Assembly: GCA_019188255.1 (NCBI GenBank)
Contig: JAETXT010000003.1
Location: 4,836,001 to 4,900,000, forward strand
Direction of reading: 5' to 3'
DNA from: Verticillium longisporum
Lineage: Eukaryota; Ascomycota; Sordariomycetes; Glomerellales; Plectosphaerellaceae
DNA: 64,000 nucleotides
Numbering within the stretch: position 1 is the first letter of the stretch; each line of letters opens with the position of its first letter. Both the position numbers and the translations under genes were made by a program. Shown here in pieces: positions 56,662 to 64,000 of this stretch. A model generated the notes under the pieces. The model was not told where the DNA came from. It saw nothing but the letters and a program-made list of their open reading frames with translations, and did no database searches.

Positions 56662-57121
56662 GGGGATTTTAATGATGTTGTGAGTGTTCTAATGAGAGAG
56701 AGAGAGAGGGAGAGAGAGAAGATACCCGAGTGTTGTGTGGGGTGGAAAAGGCCACATGAACTCCCGAGTGGGTTCGAGAGCCAGGAAATGTTGAAGATGT
56801 ACCCGCTGAACGCTGATATTCTGCGGATATGTTTTTCTTACTTGCTTAATGACCTAGTTTGTGTCGGCCTAGAGGCCTTGGAGAGCCACTAGCTCGAATA
56901 ATCCTCCTTGAAATAATGGAGACGTTTTGGTACATCACCCCTCATGCGAACCGTTGTGTCACTGCTGCATTCAATGGTTCATGAAATCGATTCCTATGCA
57001 AGACCAAACGCCCCCTCCCTATTGTGCTGCCTGCTCGTGACTGGGAATCAGAATCATCGTAGTTTGTCCACCCATTCTCCGACCCTCCTATCATGCCCTC
57101 CTCCTTCATATGAAGCAAGGT
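56662..57121. other. Convergent 3' flanks of ENA ATPase and SRP54
   Basis: About 460 bases between two convergent genes. Contains the GA repeat at 56692-56719. No gene seen. Confidence 0.6.
56692..56719. repeat. GA microsatellite in the ENA 3' flank
   Basis: Imperfect GA repeat of about 28 bases, some 30 bases after the ENA stop codon, probably in the 3' untranslated region. Confidence 0.8.
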
Positions 57122-58807
57122 CTACCTCCTTCCCCGTCCAGCACCAGGCATCCCTGGCATGCCGCCGCCCATGCCCATCTGCTTCATCATGGCTTGCATG
57201 TCAGGCATGCCGCCACCACCGGGCATGCCGCCGCCGCCGCCAAGCATCTTCATGAGGCTGCCCATGTCGGGCATGCCGCCCATGCCGGGCATACCACCGC
57301 CGCCGCCGCCGCCCATGCTCTGCATGCGCTTCTGCATGGCGGCGAGCTGCTGGGCCTTGTTGCCGCCGCCCATGGCCTGCTGCGCGCGCTGCATGTTCTT
57401 CATGTTGCCGCCCATCTTCTTGGCCATGCCGGCCATCATGCGCTGCTGCGTCAGGAGGTCCTCGACCTCGCGGACCGAGGTGCCGGAGCCGCGGGCGACG
57501 CGGGTCATGCGCGTCGGCTGCTCGGTGAACATTTTGCCGTCCGAGTCGAGCTCCTTGTCCGTCATGGAGTCGCAGATGTAGATCATGCGCTTCAGCTTGA
57601 GGGAGCCCTCCTCGTCGTCCATGCCCTGCATCATGCCGCTCATACCAGGAATCATGCCGGCCATCTTGGACAGCGGGCCCATCTTCATGATGTTGGACAG
57701 CTGGTCGCGCAGGTCGCGGACGGTGAAGATGCCCTCGGTAATGTGCTTCATCGTGTCCTTCTGGTCGAGCTTGAGCGACTGCACGTGCTCGACGAGCGAG
57801 GCCATGTCGCCCATGCCGAGCAGCTTCTGGACAAACTGCTGCGGGGCGAAGCGCTCAAAGTCGAGCATGTGCTCGCCCGTGCCGATGAAGACGATGGGCG
57901 TGTGCGTCGCGGCGACGGCCGAGATGGCACCACCGCCGTGCGCGTGGCCGTCCGTCTTGGTGATGATGATGGCGCCGAAGTCGGCCGCCTCCTTGAACGC
58001 CTTGGCCTGCGACTCGGCCTGCTGGCCGATGGAGGCGTCGAGCACCATGATCGTCTCGTCGGGCTTGATCGCCGCCTGGATGTCCACCATCTCCTGGAAC
58101 AGGTTCTCCTCCTGCCTGTGGCGGCCGGACGTGTCGACAATGATGACCTCGAAGCGCTCCTTCTTGAACTTGTCGACACCCTCGCGGGCGACGACGGCCG
58201 GGTCCGTCTCGGTGAGGGAGCCGTAGTAGGGAATCTTGGCCTTGGTGGCGTTCTGCTTCAGCTGGTCGAAGGCGCCGGCTCGGAACGTGTCGGCGCACAC
58301 GAGACAGGCCTTGAGGCCGCGGGCCTGGTAGTGTCGGGCCAGTTTCGTGCACGTTGTCGTCTTTCCGGCACCCTGCAGACCGACGAACATGATGACGTTG
58401 GCCTTGCCCTTCTTGGGCTTGAACGGTTCGGCATGGGGATCGACGAGCTTGACGAGCTCGTCAAAGACGGTCTTCTGGATGAGGCGCTTCTTGTTGACGG
58501 CGGGCGGGAGGTCTTTGAAGTTGACGGTCGATTTTATGGATTTACGGAGTTGGCCAACGAGGCGCACGTTGACGTCGGCTTCGAGGAGGGCGGCGCAGAT
58601 CTCTTTCAGCATGCCGTCGAAGGCCTGTCAGGGGTTCCTCGTTAGCATTGGCCGCACGCCACCTGTTGTGGATGGTCTTCTGGAATTGATATGGCTGTCG
58701 CAAGGATGATGGTGCAGATGGGGGCGTACCTTTTCGTCGAGGTTCGGTGCCCTCGTCAGGTCCGAAACGGCCGTGTTGATGCGGCGTCCGAGATCTTGGA
58801 GAACCAT
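57122..58807 (-). CDS. SRP54: Signal recognition particle GTPase subunit SRP54
   Basis: Two exons on the minus strand, 58730-58807 and 57122-58624, with a 105-nt phase-0 intron, giving 526 residues. The N domain opens [17 protein letters not shown]. The G domain has G1 [42 protein letters not shown] and [12 protein letters not shown]. The M domain is rich in methionine ([16 protein letters not shown] and onward) and binds the signal sequence and SRP RNA; it ends in a long Gly/Met repeat tail and GRGRR. SRP54 directs ribosomes to the ER through the SRP receptor. The gene is undamaged. The 511-codon antisense frame over it is a shadow. Confidence 0.96.
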
Positions 58808-59213
58808 CTTGTCGGGTTGCGGCTGTCAAGCCGGCTGGATCGTTGGGGTCGTGGCCGCTTGAAGGGGGCTTGCGATGGTCCTGAGCACGTGGTAGCGAAA
58901 GGCGGGTGGGCAACAGGGCGATAGGCGACAGGGTCGTGGCAATTTGGATGGAGGTGTAGCATAAAGGTGGGATGTCACAATGTGGGGTATCAGCCGCGGG
59001 GCTCGGAGACATAAATGTCCGGCTGCCGGTGATGACATAAGCACAATCCTGGATCTTGGGTCAAGCGAGAAGGATACGATCATCAAGATTGATAATGCTC
59101 ACCACGGTCGCTTCACCCTTGATACCTCTTATGACATGCTTGACAATCTCGACGCATCGTCTGACCATCTACAACCATTGCTATCGTCCACACTGATCAA
59201 CACCTCTTCTCCC
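58808..59213. other. SRP54 promoter and carboxypeptidase 3' flank
   Basis: About 400 bases between two minus-strand genes. No gene seen. Confidence 0.6.
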
Positions 59214-60637
59214 TTAACGAGTATTCTCCGCGACCGCCAGCAGGAACGTCATCAATCCAACAGCTGCCTCGCGGAGAGCAACGTTGAAAGCCCCGACGGT
59301 CGGATAAAATGGACAGATCTCGCCAAGGTTGTCTATGGCCTCGCTTTCCACATCGCCCATCTCCATGGTGAAGCTCATGACCTTGGTCTTGCTGCTATCG
59401 ACGATGTGACGCGCATAAGCCCAGTCCATGATCCCGCCTGTCTGCGGATACAGATAGGCCGACTCTCCAAAGGTGTGCGTCATGTCGGCCACGCCATCCA
59501 TGGCATCAGCGATGCTCTCAGCAACCGAGCTGTGTAGGTCGTTGTCGGCACGATCCATGTACTCGCCGTACTCGCTGTCCCACGTGTCGCCGCGTTTGCC
59601 GTCATATTCCTCATTCTGCCAGTTCTGCTCCGGCTTGCTCACCTGGTTCAGATCGAGGCCCCAGGGATGGAAGATGTGCCGACCAAATGTACGAACGTCC
59701 ATGAACCAGCTGACATTGGGGAACGCCTCAAAGACCCAGGCCGCATTGCGGCTCTCGCTCTCCGAAAAGGCGTGTTTCCCCTGGAAGAATTCGCTGCTGG
59801 GGGACGCCGAATTACCGACGTAACCAAAGGTCGAGTTGAGGATGCGGAAGTAGTCAAAGGCAAAGTCAAAGTTGCGATTGACATCAACGCCGACCGTCGT
59901 GTTCCACAGCCCGTTGGGAACCTGCTTGTTCTCTCCCTCGCCATCTGCGCTGTCGGTGTTGCGGTTGCGACGCCAGCAGTCGTCCATGTCCTGGTCCCAC
60001 AGGACGCCGTCAACGTTGACCATGGGGTAGAACACGATGCCGACGGAAAGAGCACGATGGACTTCGGCATTGCTGAATTTGATATTATTGCCGTAGTCGA
60101 GACCCGTGTCGTGCTTGCGAGCGTATAAGAGATCGGAAAGGAAGTAGATGATGGCGTCCGAGGTGCCACGCTCGCGGCCGTGGATAGAGCCGGTCAAGTA
60201 GGCGCTGTAGGTCGAGGGCATGCCGCAACTGTTGCCGGTGATGCCGAGGGGGTGCCATCACAGGGAAGCATGCCGATCGTGGTTTCGCGGTCCTCGAACG
60301 AGTTCTCGGGCGGATGGGCGAGCATGATGCCGTATTCGTTCTTCAGGGCTTTCATGGCAGATTCGATCTCCTTGTGGCCGAGGATCGTCTTGAAATTGTG
60401 GAAGGAGGCGTTCTCGCTGCGACCTTTGACCCCGGCGCCGTAGGGGACGTCGTGGCCGTCGTTAAAGCGGTCGCCCTGGCCGATGCCGGCCTCATCCTTT
60501 GGACCGCGATACTGGCCACCCTCGGAGTAGAGCTGCCGATGTACAAGATCCCGACTGACGCCACCGGCGCTCGTGAGCAGGACACATATGCCAAGAGCTA
60601 GGAGGCCGACAAGCCAGAGGGAGTTCGGGGTCTTCAT
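59214..60637 (-). pseudogene. M14 zinc carboxypeptidase, frameshifted and lacking a zinc ligand
   Basis: Minus-strand frame from ATG 60637 with a signal peptide or anchor (SLWLVGLLALGICVLLTSAGG). Its frame is lost in a run of five G on the plus strand (60248-60252); one more base there would restore the frame across MLP...GITGNSCGMPS. The rest follows M14 carboxypeptidases: zinc ligands His and Glu in SIHGRERG, substrate-binding NR in DVNRNFDF, Tyr in SAYLYPQTGG and the general-base Glu in FTMEMG. At the third zinc position, where relatives read like D-I-H-S, the sequence reads DVRTF, so the ligand His is Arg. With the frameshift this suggests a dying gene, although a homopolymer sequencing error and a pseudoenzyme lineage are alternatives. 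About 474 residues if in one frame. Confidence 0.8.
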
Positions 60638-61065
60638 CGCTATACCTTGGCACGGTTCAGAGCTTATGATCTTTTTCGAATGGCGGACCAACTTTGAGTC
60701 TCGTAGACGATGTGTTAGTGGTGGGCGGTGGCAGTGTCGAGATATGGCGTTGGAGTTTTCGGTGCAGATCGCAATGGTTCGAGGTTGGGTAACAAGGCAA
60801 GAACGCTTTGAGGCCAGTGTCATCAAAGAGTCTGTGGATTGCTGCCTGCCTCTACAAAGCAAGAACCAACTCAGTCGCCAGCAGGGCCCAGAGATTTCTA
60901 TTGAAAATTCTCTTGGCGTAGTGCTCTTTTGTCTGCTGACTTCAATATCTCAGGGACGCTTATGACTAGGTACAAGTTGCTTCAACAGCGCCAAACACGG
61001 GTCACTACAGGAATAATGTAATCATGTGAAGAATATCTCATTCATTGATACTGCATTGCCATGGC
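60638..61065. other. Carboxypeptidase promoter and P450 3' flank
   Basis: About 430 bases between two minus-strand genes. No gene recognised. Confidence 0.6.
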
Positions 61066-62880
61066 TCAGATCACACCAGGGGCGCCCGTTGTTACCTTTG
61101 TCTCGTCAAGACCCGCCTTGGCACGGAAGCGCACTTTGACGCCCGTCAACATGGCCATGAAGTAATATCGAATCTCATCTTCCGGCGGCATCGAGACCTC
61201 AATATCAAACTCGCTCATCAAGGCTGGAATGGCCTTATAGACGACGAGATACGCCAGGTGCCGTCCCGGACACGTCCTGTTTCCTCCACCCCAGGTCAGA
61301 TTATACCGATCCATGGTCCGAACATCGTTCGTGTCAAGCCATCGACTTGGGTTAAACGACTCGGCATCGACGCCAAAGATTTCTTTGTTTCTGTGAAGTG
61401 ATACCGGATTACAACCGACGGTGGTACCGGCGGGGAAATGGTGGCCATGTGCCTGCAGGCCCGCGGCCGGAACAGTCCGTGAAAGAGACATACCGAGGAC
61501 CGGATGCAGGCGCTGGGCTTCCTTGATTGTTGCCTGCATGTACGGCAAGCGAGTAGCGTGATCAAAGCTTGAGGGATCCTCGGCTGATCGCACTTCGGCT
61601 GCGATCTTGGCCTGTACAGACGGGTTCGACCCGATCATGGCCATGATGGAGGTGAGAGCGGAGCACATGGTCTCATGACCGGCGCCAAAGTTGGTCACGG
61701 CCATCCGCCGCAGATACGTCTCGTTGAATTCGGGCTTCTCCTTGTGAAGCTGGATCAAGTCGTTGAGGAGGTCATGACGATCATCGGCAGACGGTTTCTT
61801 GGTCTTGCCGAGTTTGGAAGGCGTGACGGCCTTCGGGGCGAGCTCGGCTGTGATGCGTCGCGACGACTGACGGTAAACACCCTACGAGCAGTTAGGCGAT
61901 GCTTCCGGCTTGTTCTTACGGATGAGGTACTGTACCGTGAAGAAGGGCTTCAAGGTCTTAGCAGCCTTATGGGTAAGCCCCCAGAGACGGGCAAACGCGT
62001 AGCTGATCTCTCCCGAGATGATCTCGGCCTTGACAATGATCGGAAAGAGTCCAAAGACGCTTTTCCGTCTCCAACCCAAGTATCCATGGCTGCTGGAGCC
62101 CCAGTCTGTCTTGTCTTTCAGATAGCCCGGAGACCAGCCCAGCACAATGGCGCCCAGACATTCGACAGCAATGATGTGCATCCACTCCTTCAAATCAACT
62201 TCGGCTCCGTCGAGACCCCGGATCTGGGTGACGACCTTCTCAAGCACGGCGTCAATGGCAGGCTCATGTCGCTTGAGAGATGCCGTTTGGTAAATGGGAC
62301 CAATGAGACGCCTCTGCAGGCGATATCGTGGTATGTCTCGTTCAGACAGGAGGTCCAGCGAGTCAGGGAAGTGCAATCTGCCCATCCAGTCCATCATCGG
62401 CTTTTGCAGCAGAGTAGCCACTGCGCGCAGTCAGCCTCAAGTGCCAGGGTGCGAAGGTCGGCGACACCTCAGTCAATGCCAATGAATGCCTCACAGTAGA
62501 ACTCAGACTTCTCATAGCCACTGCCGGCCCCTTGTGAACAATGAGCTACAGGCGCTACAAGATCGTGACGATTCGGACGACTCACGGTAGATGCTCTTGA
62601 ACGCATCTTTGCTATCGAACCACACCTCGTTCGGCCCCACGCGAACAACAGGGCCGTACTTCTTGTGCAACGTCTTGCCTAGGGCGAACATGCGCCCATC
62701 ACGGACGTGGAGAGCATGCCACACATTGGAAATCGCGGCGAGCTTGGGCCCCGGCACTCGGGCGAGGGGGTGCAGGGCCAGTCTGTAAAAGATGATGGCG
62801 CAGGCCGCCAAGACGACTGCCAACAGCACAGCTGGCACAGCCCTAAGTACCGTGAAGACAACCCATTGCCGGACGGACAT
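61066..62880 (-). CDS. Cytochrome P450 monooxygenase
   Basis: Four exons on the minus strand, 62586-62880, 62495-62530 (36 nt), 61936-62420 and 61066-61881, giving 543 residues. The N-terminal membrane anchor (AVPAVLLAVVLAACAIIFYRLAL) is followed by the Pro-rich hinge RVPGPKLA. The I-helix reads NFGAGHETMCSA, ExxR is in KEAQRLHP, and the heme loop WGGGNRTCPGRHLAY contains the cysteine ligand. Class II ER-bound P450 fed by NADPH-P450 reductase. The TAG at 61882-61884 in the unspliced frame lies in a 54-nt intron with GTACAG donor and CTAAC branch, so it is not a break. The tiny second exon restores the AGSGYEKSEFYL segment. Substrate unknown. Confidence 0.93.
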
Positions 62881-63290
62881 GAGGCCTGGTCGGATCGACG
62901 CCCCTGGCGTGGGACGTGTTACGATGGATGGCCGACGGTTGGTTGGGAATTTCAGTGATCTGAATCATGTTCTGGCGCAAAATCTGCTGTCGGTATCGCG
63001 TTCGTTTGTAGGCCCGATTGGCACCACATGTCGCCACCTGGGGAGAGACTCTACAGCACAGTAGCATCACCGAAACAATGATCTTGACTAGGCTTAGGAA
63101 TACCTAAAGATTTTAACCCATTAGGTACCCAGAAGCTTAGCGTAAAAACCCAAAGCCTAGAAATCCCAGTACTCCATTACTTATCTAGGTTTTTAGGCTA
63201 AAATAGGTTACTTAGAAAAAAACCTAAACCTAAATAGGTAATAGGGCCTAGGTTATTTTAGGTCTTATAATATAGTAATATTATTATATA
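62881..63290. other. AT-rich block rich in CCTAGG-like words
   Basis: From about 63080 to 63290 composition turns very AT-rich, with many repeats of CCTA, TAGG and CTAGG on both strands. No coding potential. It ends at the likely transposon border at 63290. Confidence 0.5.
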
Positions 63291-63345
63291 ACGTAATCCA
63301 CAAGCGAGTGGTTCACCCATGCGAGTGGTTCACTTCACCCCGACC
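63291..63345. mobile_element. Possible end of the pogo/Fot1-like transposon
   Basis: Directly after a TA (63289-63290) comes ACGTAATCCACAAGCGAGTGG, and GCGAGTGGTTCAC is repeated twice within 40 bases. TA target sites and repeated subterminal words are typical of Tc1/mariner/pogo elements. The other end lies outside the window, so the inverted repeat cannot be checked. Confidence 0.4.
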
Positions 63346-63397
63346 CGACAAACATTCCGAGGAAAACCTCAACCCAAACGCCGTAAATCAATTAAAA

Positions 63398-64000
63398 TCA
63401 CTCCTCCTCGTCTTTTGCAGACGATGAGATAGCTACCTGACAAGTTCTCGCGTTGTGGCCGGTCTTCCCGCATACGCTACAGCATCGTTTCTTCGGCTGG
63501 GACCACGACGCGGGACCCGGGTTCTGCAGCGTTTCCTCTTTTATCTGGATATCTACTTCCTTCTGAGCAATCTTGTCCTGTCCCTCGCCTACAGCCATGC
63601 TTCCTCCTTCCCGGAGACGTAGCTTTTGGCCCTCCGGCGTCGGCTTAGTGTAGCATTTTCCTCTCGAAGGATCATAACCTCTGACTTCAAAAGAGCGATC
63701 TGGTGCATAACACCCCGCGTCCCCTTCGCAAGATAGTCAACAGCATCTAAAATTGACGTTGGGGAGCTTCCCTGGTGGCGTGAGATTCGCCCTTTGATGA
63801 AGTCAGTCTGGGAACCTGCCTCGAGCAGGTTAGTGGGCGTCTTAGAGACCCAAGAATCACGCTCCCCGTGGGACGTCCCCGGAGGCGTCGTCGTCCTCAA
63901 CCTCACATCCAGCTTTGACAGGACTGTTTCCGGGTTATGGGGGACAAGCCCCGCTCCTCGAAAGCCTCCCTGGATGTTTTTTCTGTCATTGCTTGCTGAA
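63398..64000 (-). pseudogene. pogo/Fot1-like DDE transposase, C-terminal part, decayed
   Basis: Minus-strand remnant continuing past the right edge of the window. It shows the usual C-terminal region of fungal pogo-type transposases: NIQGGFRGAGLVP, VLSKLDVRLRT, SSPTSILDAVDYLAKG, a coiled segment ending LSRRRRAK, GEGQDKIAQKEVD and a terminal zinc knuckle CSVCGKTGHNARTC. The catalytic DDE residues would lie upstream, outside the window. The frame is broken at about 63605-63620, between KSYVSGKEE and the GSMAVGEGQD frame, and again near 63975-63985 in an A-run. The copy is therefore probably inactive. Confidence 0.87.

Noticed and set aside
57110..58645. 511-codon plus-strand open frame over SRP54
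   Set aside because: Antisense shadow of SRP54; low complexity (His, Ala, Leu, Val, Gly), no family features, caused by GC-rich third positions.
60215..60260. Intron to repair the carboxypeptidase frame
   Set aside because: The only GT...AG pair is 33 nt, out of phase, and would remove the NSCGMPS segment that fits the family.
61882..61935. TAG in the P450 frame as another nonsense mutation
   Set aside because: It lies in a regular 54-nt intron with GTACAG donor, CTAAC branch and TAG acceptor. Splicing joins PFFT to GVYRQSS in frame.

Overview
The window looks like nuclear DNA of a filamentous ascomycete (Pezizomycotina, probably Sordariomycetes). Nearly all introns are 46-105 nt with GT...AG ends, and several show a CTAAC branch site. 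Genes lie on both strands without operons, and the families are typical of mould genomes: Pth11-like rhodopsin-domain receptor, ENA-type sodium pump, Rieske/OYE/P450 oxidoreductases, small secreted protein, pogo/Fot1-like transposon. The species cannot be fixed from the sequence.

Layout. 1-5.5 kb: a membrane-anchored beta-trefoil protein and two convergent, intron-containing tRNA-Val genes (AAC and CAC). 5.5-18 kb is an accessory stretch: an HSP31/DJ-1-like protein, an eight-exon sugar transporter, a five-exon small secreted protein, an FAD monooxygenase broken by an internal inversion, a cupin protein and a short stress-type CsbD/Hmp1-like protein. 19-21.5 kb is housekeeping: TAF6 and SDH3. 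22-26 kb: a frameshifted TauD-type dioxygenase and a Pth11-like membrane protein. 28-40.6 kb is a gene-expression and genome-maintenance block: a FAL1/eIF4A3-like helicase divergent from PRP9/SF3A3, then SLX1 and a KDM5-type histone demethylase. 41-45.5 kb: a 2OG-Fe(II) oxygenase, a Rieske protein, an unknown protein and an Old Yellow Enzyme. 48-57 kb: an intracellular GH43 glycosidase and the ENA ATPase. 57-63 kb: SRP54, an M14 carboxypeptidase with a frameshift, and a P450. The right edge is a decayed pogo/Fot1-like transposase beside an AT-rich block.

The most unusual feature is the number of broken reading frames in otherwise well preserved genes. FAL1-like, PRP9 and KDM5, which lie within 12 kb of one another and would normally be essential or strongly conserved, carry four in-frame stop codons between them, with SLX1 intact among them. 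From memory of orthologues, the stops sit in short patches of non-conservative change. The FAD monooxygenase, TauD dioxygenase and M14 carboxypeptidase are also disrupted. Either the assembly has local low-quality patches or the region holds real pseudogenes; reads or transcripts would decide. I found no CRISPR, phage-like or obviously new multi-gene system.

Splice sites were placed by hand from GT/AG signals, reading frame and protein-family continuity. Statements about orthologues are from general knowledge of the families, not from a search.
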